NCBI GenBank assembly: GCA_050013875.1
Contig: JBEKEK010000005.1
Location: 1-64,000, forward strand
Reading direction: 5' to 3'
Origin: Trebonia sp050013875
GTDB taxonomy: Bacteria > Actinomycetota > Actinomycetes > Streptosporangiales > Streptosporangiaceae
Length of the DNA stretch: 64,000 nucleotides
The position numbers and the translations under genes are program-made. Numbering within the stretch: the stretch's first letter is position 1; every line of letters starts with the position of its first letter. Of this stretch, positions 33,796-42,878 are shown one piece after another. Below the pieces are notes generated by a model. It was not told the origin of the DNA. It made no database searches and saw only the letters and a program-made list of their open reading frames with translations.

Positions 33796-35065
33796 TATTA
33801 CCAGCCTTCAAGCGCTGCGAAGAAGCGTTCGGATCACGCCGCCGCCCGCTGCGCAGTGACTCGTACACATACATGGGCGCGCCCGCGAGCAGCCCGCGCC
33901 GCCATACCTTGCGGAGCTCGGCCGGGAAGTCATCGGGCAGATGCCCCGACCTGACGTTGCTGTCACTGCCCCGCAGGTCACGCCAGGCGTAGGGGATGAG
34001 CCGGAGGATCTCAAATACGGCACTCGGCCTGGCCCGGATGGTGCTCGCGTACAAGGCCGACAGCCCGGCGCTGAAACCGTAAAACTGTATCGCCAGTGCC
34101 GCCATGTTGCCACGGTGCGTGTGCCAGATGATGGCGGGCGGCCAGTGCAGGACGGTCTCGCCATTCGACAGCAGCTGGGAAAAGACACGGATCTCTTCGC
34201 AGCCGTGAGTTCGGGTTCCGGCGCCAAGGCAGGGATCGAAGCCGCCGATCGCCCGGAGCTCCTCCGTCAGGAATGCCATGTTTCCGCCGGGCCCGAATGT
34301 CGGCAGCGGATACAAGGGACTGATCACCGACGGAGTGCCCGCCTTGAGTACTTCTGGTTTGAGTCCCCGTCCCTTGTTGAACCCGCCGTACTGCTCAAAT
34401 CGAACCTGTGACTCATGCTGCAACTCGCGCGGCATGATCACACCGCATACGGCGACCGGTCGGCTGGGGTGCCCGAATCCCTGCTTAATTCGATGGATCC
34501 ACTGAGGGTCGGCGACCTCGTCGTCGTCCATCCAGGCGACAATCCGTGTCCGCACCTCAGCCAGGCCCCGATTGCGCGCGCGTGACAGACCGGGTATTGG
34601 CTCGGTGGTGTATTCCCAGCCGGGGAGGGCAAGCTCCTCGGTCACCTGGGCCGTTCCGGCGGCCGGCGACCCATTGTCCACGACGAGCACGCGGAAGTCG
34701 GGGTCGGTCTGACAATGCAGGCTCTCAAGCGTGACCCGCAGGCCCTCCGGCCGGTCTCTGGTGCAGATGACGACCGTGACGTCCGACTCATCCGGAGCGG
34801 TCTCGGGACGCACGGCCGCACGCCTTGTCTCATCGGGAATCCGCATGAGCAACTGCTGGCGCAGGTCAGCCCGTGAAATAACGACATCATCGGATACGTC
34901 CCAGAGCGAGATATCAGCCGGGAACCCTTCGGCTCTCGCCAGGCACCACAGGCTCCGATAAGCATCGACAGAGATTTTATCGGGCTCGTCCTCGGCAACG
35001 TCTGCGAGCTCAAGGTCGACGACGATCCCGGGAACCTGAAGCGCAGATCTCTCTACCCGCCGCAT
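33779..35065 (-). CDS. GT2 glycosyltransferase (copy B)
   Basis: A 428-residue enzyme. An N-terminal domain of about 110 residues precedes the GT-A domain. The GT-A core has VTVVICTRDRPEGLRVTLE, RIVAWMDDDEVADPQWI as the DXD region and CEEIRVFSQLLSNGETVLHW for the acceptor site. The N-terminal domain is more diverged than in copies A, C and D. The ATG at 35065 follows GGGGGAAGAA and is clearly better than an in-frame start at 35266. Its 3' end overlaps the aldo/keto reductase gene. It probably transfers one sugar of the repeat. Donor and linkage are not readable. Confidence 0.9.
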   Translation of the reverse strand: MRRVERSALQVPGIVVDLELADVAEDEPDKISVDAYRSLWCLARAEGFPADISLWDVSDDVVISRADLRQQLLMRIPDETRRAAVRPETAPDESDVTVVICTRDRPEGLRVTLESLHCQTDPDFRVLVVDNGSPAAGTAQVTEELALPGWEYTTEPIPGLSRARNRGLAEVRTRIVAWMDDDEVADPQWIHRIKQGFGHPSRPVAVCGVIMPRELQHESQVRFEQYGGFNKGRGLKPEVLKAGTPSVISPLYPLPTFGPGGNMAFLTEELRAIGGFDPCLGAGTRTHGCEEIRVFSQLLSNGETVLHWPPAIIWHTHRGNMAALAIQFYGFSAGLSALYASTIRARPSAVFEILRLIPYAWRDLRGSDSNVRSGHLPDDFPAELRKVWRRGLLAGAPMYVYESLRSGRRRDPNASSQRLKAGNNASGT

Positions 35066-35117
35066 TTCTTCCCCCTCTTTTCCCAGTGCCGGATAAAAGA
35101 CGTCATCGGGTTGGCGC

Positions 35118-36434
35118 TCACCAAGACCACCGGAGCCGGCGTCGGTGGATCCAGCACGAACGCAGGTAGGCGGCCGGGCCGCCCAGCATGCCGCGCAGCT
35201 CGGCCCGCGCCAGCGATTGCGGGTAGTCGTCGGGCCGGTGTGACTGCTTGCCCTCTGACGGGTCACGCTGCGTCCTCAGCCACGCCGGGATCACGCTCGC
35301 CAGGCCGACGAAATGCCACGGATTCCTGATGGCCAGACCGAGCAGCATCGCGGTGAACCCGATGCCGTATCCGTGGAGCTGGCTTTCCAGCTCTTCCATG
35401 GTCGCGCGGTGCGAGTGGTGAATGATCGCACCCGGCTCGTACGCCAGCCGATGCCCGGTCACCAGCAACTCCACGAGCATCGTGAGATCCTCGCCACCGT
35501 GAGTCGGGGTGCCGGTGCCGAGGGCCTCGTCGAACCCGCCCCTCGCGCGCAGCGCATCAGCCCGGAATGCCATGTTCGCTCCCTGGCCGAACTCCCCCAT
35601 TTTGTAAAGCGAGCCGGCCCGCTCTGACCCAGTCCCCGGCACCCGCCGCAGGACCTGAAAACGTCCCGAGCGTTCAAAGGTCAGGGGGACCAAGCCTCGC
35701 TCGAGACAGTTGCCGAACTGCTCGTACATGACCTGGGCAGGCGTCTCGAGTTCCAGCGGCATGACGATCCCTGACAGGGCAGCGAGATCCGGTTCCGACG
35801 CGAAACGCATCCCGATGGCGCGCAGCCAACGACGGTCGGCCACCACGTCGTCATCGGTAAAGGCGATGATCTCCCCGGTCGCGACGTCAATTCCGCGGTT
35901 ACGGGCCGCGGAGATTCCCGGGACTGGCTCGCGGACCACCCGTGCACCAGGGAATTCCGCTGCCGGGCCGCCGCCCGGCCGGTTGTCTACGATGATCACC
36001 TCGTAGTCCGGGTAGTCGAGTTCCGCAAGGCGGGCCGCGCAGCGCTGCAACTGATCCGGACGGGCCAGATTGGTAGGGATGACGACGCTTATTCGCGGCA
36101 GCGCCGCCTCCGGCGCCGGGCGGGCCGCGGCAGTACGCGAACCGATCTGGCGACCTATCTCGTGCACGATCTTCTCGGCGCTGACGACGTCGCCATCGAC
36201 GGGTACCTCGACGCAACCCATGGGGTAGCCGGAGTCGAGGACCAGAATCCAGGCCGCTGTGTAGGACGGGTCGAGTGAGCGGACGCACTTCAGGTCGGCG
36301 ATCGGTTCCGCGATGTCGACGGTCGCGACGTAGATGGGACTACGCCACCCTCTGGGGTCCCAGCCCTCCCATCCCACCGCCGGCGTGGGCGTTTCGCCGG
36401 AGCCGGCCGAGGCCTGGTTGGTGCCGCCGCTCAT
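35118..36434 (-). CDS. GT2 glycosyltransferase (copy C)
   Basis: A 438-residue enzyme with the same plan as its neighbours. The N-terminal domain includes TVDIAEPIADLKCVRS, CVEVPVDGDVVSAEKIVHE and IGRQIGSRTA. The GT-A core has ISVVIPTNLARPDQLQRC, ISAARNRGIDVATGEIIAFT, TDDDVVADRRWL (DXD region) and GGEDLTMLVELLVTGH. The ATG at 36434 follows GGAGG with seven bases. It is the first gene of the leftward GT2-AKR-GMC-GT2 run. Gene order C, B, AKR, GMC, A has gaps of only 50 bases or overlaps, so it is likely one operon. Confidence 0.9.
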   Translation of the reverse strand: MSGGTNQASAGSGETPTPAVGWEGWDPRGWRSPIYVATVDIAEPIADLKCVRSLDPSYTAAWILVLDSGYPMGCVEVPVDGDVVSAEKIVHEIGRQIGSRTAAARPAPEAALPRISVVIPTNLARPDQLQRCAARLAELDYPDYEVIIVDNRPGGGPAAEFPGARVVREPVPGISAARNRGIDVATGEIIAFTDDDVVADRRWLRAIGMRFASEPDLAALSGIVMPLELETPAQVMYEQFGNCLERGLVPLTFERSGRFQVLRRVPGTGSERAGSLYKMGEFGQGANMAFRADALRARGGFDEALGTGTPTHGGEDLTMLVELLVTGHRLAYEPGAIIHHSHRATMEELESQLHGYGIGFTAMLLGLAIRNPWHFVGLASVIPAWLRTQRDPSEGKQSHRPDDYPQSLARAELRGMLGGPAAYLRSCWIHRRRLRWSW

Positions 36435-36905
36435 CGCGATCCTCCAGTCATGCCGCAGACCATTGCGCGTGCGCTCCTTGCTCTCGTCGTTGCTGGCGGC
36501 TCAGCCACAACGCCAACCATTACGGTTATCCAGCGTGCTGACAGCATTCGCCGAGCTTGCGGCGACTGGGCACGGGGCGCTCTGCCGCCTCTTTCAATCG
36601 AGCCTGCGGCGAACGCCGAATGGTCGCGGGCCTTAATTCCGGGGCCATGATGACACGATTTCCGAGCCATATGTTCGCGCCAAGGACGACTGACGGCACC
36701 CCCGTGACTACGCAATAGACCAATAACAAGCCCGGCCATCGGTCAAAGGGGGCTCGCTTCCATAACCGGCAGGCATCACGACTTGTTGTCTTTGATCGGA
36801 TAAGTCAGGTCCGCAGCCTAGCAGGGTTCCTTCCCGCATGTCTGGAAGTTGGGTAGATGTGCCCTGGAGTGCGATTCGTCACCGAGCCCGGCCCGACTGC
36901 CCAGG
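36435..36905. other. Intergenic region between two GT2 genes
   Basis: A 471-base gene-free stretch between the starts of the copy C operon and the end of copy D. It holds the GGAGG ribosome-binding site of copy C (36442-36446) and should hold its promoter. No clear hairpin terminator, repeat or ORF was found. Confidence 0.45.
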
Positions 36906-38180
36906 TCAGGACCGGATCTGGCCGAAGCGCCTGAGACTGCGACGGCCCCTGAGATACAGCCAGGGGCCGATGACGAGACCGACGGCTTCCCGGGTGAGGA
37001 GCCCGGACGGCAGCGTCGGGGTATCCCGCACTTCGCTACTGAGGTGCATCATGTGCCTGATGCCCTGGAGCACCTTTGGCGGCAGCTCCCGCCGTGCGCG
37101 CGGGCTGTCAAGCACGATAGCGGCCAGTGCGGCGGTGCAGCCGGAACCGTAGGCGCGCATCTGCCTGGACAGCGCCTCGAGCGTGGCCCGGTGCACGTGG
37201 GAAACGATCGCGGACGGCTCGTACACGATGCTGTGCCCGCTCAGCAGGATGCGCATGAACATGTTGAGGTCCTCACCGCCGCCGGCGGGCGTGCCCGCGC
37301 CGAGTGCCTCATTGAACCCGCCGATCTCCTTGATCACCGCACGCGAGATCGCGAAGTTCGCCCCGGCACCTATCGTCCCTACCGAGTAGGGATAGAGAGG
37401 TGAGCCGTCACGATGCTCGGCAAGGTCATAGACACGCCGCTCGCAGTTGGTACCCCAATGCTCGCGCAGGTGAAAATAGAGCTGCTCGGCGTTCTCGATC
37501 TCGGCCGTGGCGATGAGGCCGGTGACGGCGCCCACGTCAGGACCAGCCCGGAAACCGCGGACGATGCCGTCAAGCCACCACCGGTCAATGCGCACGTCGT
37601 CGTCGGTGAAGGCCACGATGTCGGCCGCCGCCTCGGCGATGCCCCGGTTGCGGGCCGAGGACAGCCCCGGCCGAGGCTCGCGGACGTACCTGACACGCGG
37701 ATCCGTGCCGAATTCCCGCCGCACTAGCTGCTCGGCCGCGTCGGAACCCGGCGCATTGTCGACCACCACGATCTCGTAGGGCTGGTAGTGCAGGGCGGTC
37801 AGCCCGCGCAGCACGGCCAGCAGGCTGTCGGGCCGGTCCCTGGTGCAGACGACGACGCTCACCAGGGGCGGGTTGGAGAGCTCCTCCGTCAGCCCGGGAG
37901 CGGCCGGCAGGCCGCCGGCCGGCAGCGCGTCGAGCGCCGCCAGCCCGGCTCGTGCCCGCCGGGCATTGATCGCGGGGCCAAGCTCCTGCCACACCCGGGT
38001 CCCAACGTCACGTGCCCCGAGCTCGCCCGGTGCCAGGTGCACATAACCAACAGGCAGGCTCTGAACCCGGACAAGGAGCCGCGCACCGGTGTAGGCGGCG
38101 CCGTCCGCGCGGGCGGGCAGCTGGACGTCGGTGATTGGTTCAGTGAGCTCAAGCTCGCCGATAGCGATTGGCGCCTTCAT
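36906..38180 (-). CDS. GT2 glycosyltransferase (copy D, close paralogue of copy A)
   Basis: A 424-residue enzyme. The N-terminal domain is LELTEPITDVQLPARADGAA with VWQELGPAINARRARAGLAA, nearly the same as copy A. The GT-A core has VSVVVCTRDRPDSLLAVLRG, VAFTDDDVRIDRWWLDGI and GGGEDLNMFMRILLSGHS. It ends in GPWLYLRGRRSLRRFGQIRS, which gives the expected native C-terminus of this subgroup. It starts at ATG 38180 and is divergent from the membrane protein gene at 38349. Duplication with copy A is clear from shared phrases throughout. Confidence 0.9.
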   Translation of the reverse strand: MKAPIAIGELELTEPITDVQLPARADGAAYTGARLLVRVQSLPVGYVHLAPGELGARDVGTRVWQELGPAINARRARAGLAALDALPAGGLPAAPGLTEELSNPPLVSVVVCTRDRPDSLLAVLRGLTALHYQPYEIVVVDNAPGSDAAEQLVRREFGTDPRVRYVREPRPGLSSARNRGIAEAAADIVAFTDDDVRIDRWWLDGIVRGFRAGPDVGAVTGLIATAEIENAEQLYFHLREHWGTNCERRVYDLAEHRDGSPLYPYSVGTIGAGANFAISRAVIKEIGGFNEALGAGTPAGGGEDLNMFMRILLSGHSIVYEPSAIVSHVHRATLEALSRQMRAYGSGCTAALAAIVLDSPRARRELPPKVLQGIRHMMHLSSEVRDTPTLPSGLLTREAVGLVIGPWLYLRGRRSLRRFGQIRS

Positions 38181-38348
38181 CGGTTACATCCCTAACTATC
38201 GGCTAATTCTCATTCGTCCCCGCGTCGCTGAGGCATCCTACAACTGCCTGCGACTCAAGGGTTTCCTGCCGCTGACCGGTGTCCGCGGCTTGCCCGGCCC
38301 GGGCGCCGGCCGGCCGGCCAGCCGGTGATAGGTCCTATATTGGGCAGA

Positions 38349-38939
38349 GTGCGCACCAGGGACCCGCGGAAGCGGAGGCTAGCGGTCGAGTCGGTGACCT
38401 TCGGGCTCGGGTACGCCGCCGTGCTGATCTGGATAGGGTCAGCTCTCGTCGCGAGCTTCACGGCGGGCGAGGCCAATCCGTACTGGCCTAACCTCCCGCA
38501 CCTGAGGACCGACACTTCCGGCGTGATCGCGTTCGCGGCCGCCCTCGTCACCCTCACAGTCAGCAGGTACCTGCAGCTCAGGCGGCGCGGAAGCACGCCC
38601 GCGGCCGGCCCGTCGGAGCGGCCCGCGCGAATCCTGGCGATCCAGGCGATAGCCGAGACGGCGACGGTCCTCGCCACCGGCGCGGTCATTTACCTCTCAT
38701 TCAACGCCTTCACTCACCCCGAGACCCTGCGGCTCCAGTTGACGCATCTGTGGCCGTGGCCGAGCGAGGGCACCGTCCGGGTGATCGGGCTGGCCGTCTG
38801 CGCGGTCGGCGTCGCGACCAGCCGCTACCTGCGGGCCAGTGCGACCTTCACGACTCGGGCCGTGTCAGCACCGGAAGCCGCGTCAGCCCCCGAAGCCGTG
38901 TCGGCCCCGGAGGCCGTGCCGGTCAGGGAAAAGGTCTAG
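38349..38939 (+). CDS. Small polytopic membrane protein
   Basis: A 196-residue protein with about four membrane helices (VTFGLGYAAVLIWIGSALVAS, VIAFAAALVTLTVSRYLQL, IAETATVLATGAVIYLSFNAF, VIGLAVCAVGVATSRYLRA). It ends in a repeated tail APEAASAPEAVSAPEAV. No family was recognised. GTG 38349 is chosen because a TATATT at 38336-38341 would place transcription start at about this codon, giving a leaderless message. GTG 38325 is an alternative. It stands between the GT2 block and the HAD-like gene. Confidence 0.62.
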   Translation: MRTRDPRKRRLAVESVTFGLGYAAVLIWIGSALVASFTAGEANPYWPNLPHLRTDTSGVIAFAAALVTLTVSRYLQLRRRGSTPAAGPSERPARILAIQAIAETATVLATGAVIYLSFNAFTHPETLRLQLTHLWPWPSEGTVRVIGLAVCAVGVATSRYLRASATFTTRAVSAPEAASAPEAVSAPEAVPVREKV

Positions 38940-39154
38940 TGCCTGGCCGGTAATCCGCCGGGCGGGGCAGCAAGGCCGGCCGGGTCGGCCCCAGATCGTC
39001 AGCAGGTCACGCGCGGGGGAACCGCGGAATCGGCAGACGGCCAGTACGCGGGCATGGGAAAATGACCTCAGTGGTCTCCTGCTTTCCCTGAGTGATCTAG
39101 TGGTAACAGCTTGGCCATCCGCATGCGGTCTCCCCCAAGTTGAGAAAGTTGCCA

Positions 39155-41284
39155 ATGATTTCAGCGCCTAAGCATCGTGAGATGGGACACACGCGAGACG
39201 GCAGGGGATACGGCCTCCTTACGCTGGATGTTTTCGATACCTGCCTTATCCGGGATTTCACCACGCAGGAATCGTTGTGGTATCTGCTCGGCGCGGAAAT
39301 GCTGAAACAGCTACCAGGTATTCGCGGCGCAGTTGATTTCGTACGGCTCCGCGGTGCCGCGGAACATTATGTGCGCAGCCAGAGTGCGGCCGAGGATATC
39401 AAGCTGACTCAGGTTTACGAGCGACTCGGCGGGGCCTGCGGCTGGAACACTGGCCAGCAAGAGCAGGCAGTCGGACTTGAAGAAGCGTTTGAGGCTCATG
39501 GCCTGCAGCCGAACCCGGCGGCGCGCGCTCTGCTCGCCACGGCTCAGGAAGCCCGGGTTGCGTACCTGACCGACACTCCGCATCGCGGTTCCTTCATCGA
39601 GAAGTGCCTCGGAGAGCACTCGATGCCAGCCGGACCGGTCCTGAGCTCCGGCGACCTCGGCCGCAGGAAGGGAACCGGTTCCCTTTTCCGCGAGGCCATG
39701 CGCCGGCTGGCGGTCAGCCGGGCCCAGATGCTCCACGTCGGCAATGACTTGCGGCCCGACGGCGCCGGCAGTGCGCGGGCAGGCGTGGCATTCGCTCCGA
39801 TCTTCACCGCCAATCCCACCCGGTACGAGCTGACACTCGACTCGGCGCGCGGCGAATCCAGTGGTTTGCTCGGCCCGGCACTGGCAGGCAGCGGGCGCCA
39901 CTTCCGGCTGGCGGAGGGCGATCATGCCCAGCCCGCGCTCGTGTCGCTTGTCGCTGACGTCGCCGGGCCGACCATCTTCGCGGCGGCGGCGTGGTCACTC
40001 CTATCCGCCCAGGAAGACAAACGCGACGTCTTGTACTTCGTCGCCCGTGACGGCGAGATCCTGCTCGCTGCCGCACAACTGATCCAGCGGGAACTCGGCC
40101 TGGCGGCCGAAGTCGACTGCCGATATCTGTATGGCAGCCGCAAGGCGTGGCATTTGCCGTCTCTCGGCATGGTCCCCGCCGCCGAGTTCGCGGCAGCTCT
40201 CCGGCGTCTGCTCATCCGGTCGCGGAAGGTGACACTTCGTAACCTGCTGGCTCAGCTTGATATAGGAATCGATGATGCCGCCGCAGCGGCCCCCGACGTG
40301 GTCGCCGGAGTTCCGGCCGATACGCCGCTCGGTGAGCAGCTGACCGCCGTGATCGATTCCCTGGCCGGTTCTCCCGGTCTCCGTTCCCTTGCCCGGTCAC
40401 GGGCGAAGGCCGCACATGACGCCACCGTCGCCTATCTGCGGCAGGAGGGGATGTTCGACAGCGGACAGGTAGGGCTTGTCGACATCGGCTGGCACGGTGC
40501 GGCTTCCGCATCGTTGGCAAGCATTGCCGCGGCCCAGGAAACAGATGTCCGCTGCTACTTCGCGGGCGGTCTGTGCGGGCGCGAATCCCTGGCAGCGCCG
40601 CGCGATAGCCGGGCGTACCTCATCGATTCCCGCGGCGAGGAGCCGGAACTGCGGCGCGCGCTTGTTCACCTGCTTGAGACCTTCTGCGCCGGCAGCGGCG
40701 GCTCCACGCTCGGCTACACCGAATCAGCCGGGCATTGGGTACCGCGCCTCGCCCGCGAAGACACCAACCCGGCAATGCGCTGGGGCCTGCGCGAGTATCA
40801 GGAGCTTGTCGGCGGTTATGTGAGCGCCGCGTGCCGCTTCATCGGGAAGTACCAGATAACGATCACGCGCGCCGACACGACAGCACTCCGCCCGCACCTC
40901 ATCGCAAACCTCCGTGAGCTCTGGTACCACCCGACCCAGCAGGAAGCGGAGTCATGGGGAAGCTTCCCCTTCGAGGGCGACACGGGATCGGAGGTACTGG
41001 CGCCGTCCGCGACGGCTCGCGATCTCGTCCGCTATGTGATCCACTTCAGGGACGCGCGGAAGCGACCGCGCTTCGGTCCCTGGAACCAAGCCGTGATCGC
41101 ACGTACGGAGATCGGCAGGATGGCAGGCCAGGCGCGTCAAGTGCTGCGCATCGGGTCGGCCGGCGACCGGGCGATGCTGCTTGCGAGAATGCGCTGCACG
41201 ATCACTCCCAGAACCACGGTCCCCGTCGCGGGCATCGACGTGCGAAACGGGCAGATCGTGATAACCGGTCGGGCCTCACGCTAG
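39155..41284 (+). CDS. HAD-superfamily protein of polysaccharide loci (COG5610-like)
   Basis: A 709-residue cytoplasmic protein. Residues about 20-230 form a HAD-like fold with motif I LTLDVFDTCLIRDF, a second motif VAYLTDTPHRG and motif IV MLHVGNDLRPDGAGSARAGV. The long remainder (ILYFVARDGE-like VLYFVARDGEILLAAA, GLVDIGWHGAASASLAS) is characteristic of large HAD proteins found beside GT genes. The function in such loci is unknown. ATG 39155 follows GAGAAAG and is preferred over TTG 39140. A 37-base part of its 3' region (40915-40951) is duplicated at 42205-42241 beyond the next gene. Confidence 0.82.
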   Translation: MISAPKHREMGHTRDGRGYGLLTLDVFDTCLIRDFTTQESLWYLLGAEMLKQLPGIRGAVDFVRLRGAAEHYVRSQSAAEDIKLTQVYERLGGACGWNTGQQEQAVGLEEAFEAHGLQPNPAARALLATAQEARVAYLTDTPHRGSFIEKCLGEHSMPAGPVLSSGDLGRRKGTGSLFREAMRRLAVSRAQMLHVGNDLRPDGAGSARAGVAFAPIFTANPTRYELTLDSARGESSGLLGPALAGSGRHFRLAEGDHAQPALVSLVADVAGPTIFAAAAWSLLSAQEDKRDVLYFVARDGEILLAAAQLIQRELGLAAEVDCRYLYGSRKAWHLPSLGMVPAAEFAAALRRLLIRSRKVTLRNLLAQLDIGIDDAAAAAPDVVAGVPADTPLGEQLTAVIDSLAGSPGLRSLARSRAKAAHDATVAYLRQEGMFDSGQVGLVDIGWHGAASASLASIAAAQETDVRCYFAGGLCGRESLAAPRDSRAYLIDSRGEEPELRRALVHLLETFCAGSGGSTLGYTESAGHWVPRLAREDTNPAMRWGLREYQELVGGYVSAACRFIGKYQITITRADTTALRPHLIANLRELWYHPTQQEAESWGSFPFEGDTGSEVLAPSATARDLVRYVIHFRDARKRPRFGPWNQAVIARTEIGRMAGQARQVLRIGSAGDRAMLLARMRCTITPRTTVPVAGIDVRNGQIVITGRASR
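40915..40951 (+). repeat. 37-bp direct repeat, copy 1 (inside the HAD-like gene)
   Basis: An exact 37-base direct repeat that begins TGAGCTCTGGTACCACCCGA. The second copy is at 42205-42241, 1290 bases away. Here it is coding sequence (ELWYHPTQQEAE). The SDR gene and the 3' end of the HAD-like gene lie between the copies. Confidence 0.9.
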
Positions 41285-41379
41285 GCCGGGTGCGGCTCAC
41301 ACCTACCCAGGCGCACCACCCGACTCTCTGGGTCTGCGGCGTTGGCGGACCCGGCCCGGGGCACCCCTGGCCGCATAGC

Positions 41380-42201
41380 ATGACGACCATGACGGAGGGA
41401 ACCGGTGCCGCGGCCCGCCGGGTGGCCGGGGTGACCGGTGCCAGCCGTGGCGTGGGCCTGGGAATCGCCGCTGCGCTTGGAGCCGCGGGCTGGGCCGTCT
41501 ACGTGACCGCGCGTTCCTCGGCGGCGGGCCGCACCGGGCACCTGCCGGGCACGGTAGAAGAGGCCGCGGCGGCAGTGTCCGCTGCCGGGGGACAGGGTGC
41601 CGGGATCGTCTGCGACCATGCCGACGATGCGGCCGTCGCGGCGGTCGCCCGCCGGATCAGGGCCGAACGAGGCCGGCTGGACCTGCTGGTCAACAACGTC
41701 TGGGGTGGGTACGAGCGGATCAACGCGGGCCTGTGGGAGGAGTCGAGGCTGCCACTGTGGGAACAGCCGGTGGAAGTGTTCGATGCGATGTTCACCCGTG
41801 GTGTGCGAGCCCACTACGTCGCGCTGGCCGTCTGCGCGCCGATGCTGATCTCCACCCCCGCGAGCCTGGTGGTGACGGTCTCCAATGCGGTCTCGGCGGA
41901 CGGCGACGGCGGCGGCGCCTACGCAATGGCCAAGCTCGCCGACGACCGCCTCGCGCTGACCGCGGCGTTGCAGCTCAAGGAGCACAAAGTCGCCTCCGTC
42001 GCGGTGCACCCTGGGTGGGTGCGAACAGAGGGGGTGATGCAGTTCGCTGACTACATCGACCTGAGCAAGTCGCAGTCGCCCGAGGGGGTCGGGCGGGCTG
42101 TCGCCGCGCTTGCCGGTGACCCGGACGTGCTGAACCTCACCGGCCAGGCGCTGCCCGTCGGCGTCCTCGCCACGCGGTATGGCATCGACGTGTCGAGCTA
42201 A
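41380..42201 (+). CDS. SDR-family oxidoreductase
   Basis: A 273-residue short-chain dehydrogenase. The cofactor motif is VTGASRGVGLGIAAALGAAG, followed by LDLLVNNVWGG. The catalytic region keeps Ser and Tyr/Lys in AVSADGDGGGAYAMAKLADD. It resembles SDRs usually found outside polysaccharide loci, and no polysaccharide-specific feature is visible. ATG 41380 is used, and 41389 is possible. No clear SD is seen. Its stop lies 3 bases before the second copy of the 37-bp repeat, so the gene seems to sit on a transposed or duplicated block. Confidence 0.9.
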   Translation: MTTMTEGTGAAARRVAGVTGASRGVGLGIAAALGAAGWAVYVTARSSAAGRTGHLPGTVEEAAAAVSAAGGQGAGIVCDHADDAAVAAVARRIRAERGRLDLLVNNVWGGYERINAGLWEESRLPLWEQPVEVFDAMFTRGVRAHYVALAVCAPMLISTPASLVVTVSNAVSADGDGGGAYAMAKLADDRLALTAALQLKEHKVASVAVHPGWVRTEGVMQFADYIDLSKSQSPEGVGRAVAALAGDPDVLNLTGQALPVGVLATRYGIDVSS

Positions 42202-42204
42202 CCA

Positions 42205-42241
42205 TGAGCTCTGGTACCACCCGACCCAGCAGGAAGCGGAG
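42205..42241 (+). repeat. 37-bp direct repeat, copy 2
   Basis: Exact copy of 40915-40951, lying between the SDR stop codon and the end of the convergent VOC gene. Here it is noncoding. The flanking bases differ on both sides, so the match is a sharp-edged duplication, not a wider homologous region. Confidence 0.9.
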
Positions 42242-42251
42242 GCACGCCCCG

Positions 42252-42713
42252 TCAGTTGATGTCGAACTCGTTGCCCTCGGGGTCCTTCATTCCCACCGCG
42301 TAGTGGTCGAGGCCATCGTCGCCCAGGGGTCCGGTGATGGTGGCCCCGAGATCGGCCAGCCGGCTGGCCTCGGCGTCGACTCGCTGCCTGCGGGTGGTGA
42401 GCGGAACCGAACGGCCCTCGACTACCGTGCGGCCGCCGCTGGCGTGGATGTCGATGTGGAGGCGGTTCTTGACCACCTTGGCGACCTCATCCGCACGGAA
42501 CCAGATGCGGGGGCCGTCACCGCTGGGATCGATGATGCTGTCCGCGCCCATTCCCAGGTAGCTGTCGGGAAGCCCGCTGTCGCGCCGCCAGTCGTCCCAG
42601 GTAGCGAACCCTTCGGGGGGCGGTTCAAGCACGTATCCCAGGGCGGCGGCCCAGAAGCGGGCAAGCAGCTCGGGGTCCTTGCCGTCGATGACGATCTGGA
42701 ATGGGGTAGACAT
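42252..42713 (-). CDS. VOC-family protein (glyoxalase-like)
   Basis: A 153-residue protein with the two-module beta-alpha fold of VOC proteins: FQIVIDGKDPELLARFWAAALGY, LHIDIHASGG, then HYAVGMKDPEGNEFDIN. Candidate metal ligands are His and Glu in the second module. The family includes glyoxalases, dioxygenases and resistance proteins, so the substrate cannot be set. ATG 42713 is used. It is convergent with the SDR gene and divergent from the hydrolase gene, so it forms part of the foreign-looking block. Confidence 0.88.
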   Translation of the reverse strand: MSTPFQIVIDGKDPELLARFWAAALGYVLEPPPEGFATWDDWRRDSGLPDSYLGMGADSIIDPSGDGPRIWFRADEVAKVVKNRLHIDIHASGGRTVVEGRSVPLTTRRQRVDAEASRLADLGATITGPLGDDGLDHYAVGMKDPEGNEFDIN

Positions 42714-42878
42714 CGTGCTCCAATCGGCTCAGCAGTGACTCTGACGTTCGAAATCATACACGAATAGGTGTCAGTTGCCGGCGCGACGGCAAGCACCGCG
42801 CCCCGCCGCGAGAGGCACTGCGGGCGAGCGTCACTGGCGACCGGCCCCGCGGCGGGGGCGGGCGGTGATACTGGCGGC

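Noticed and set aside
41380..42201. A mobile genetic element with transposase or integrase.
   Set aside because: Only a 37-bp repeat and an SDR gene are visible. No recombinase gene or inverted terminal repeat was found.
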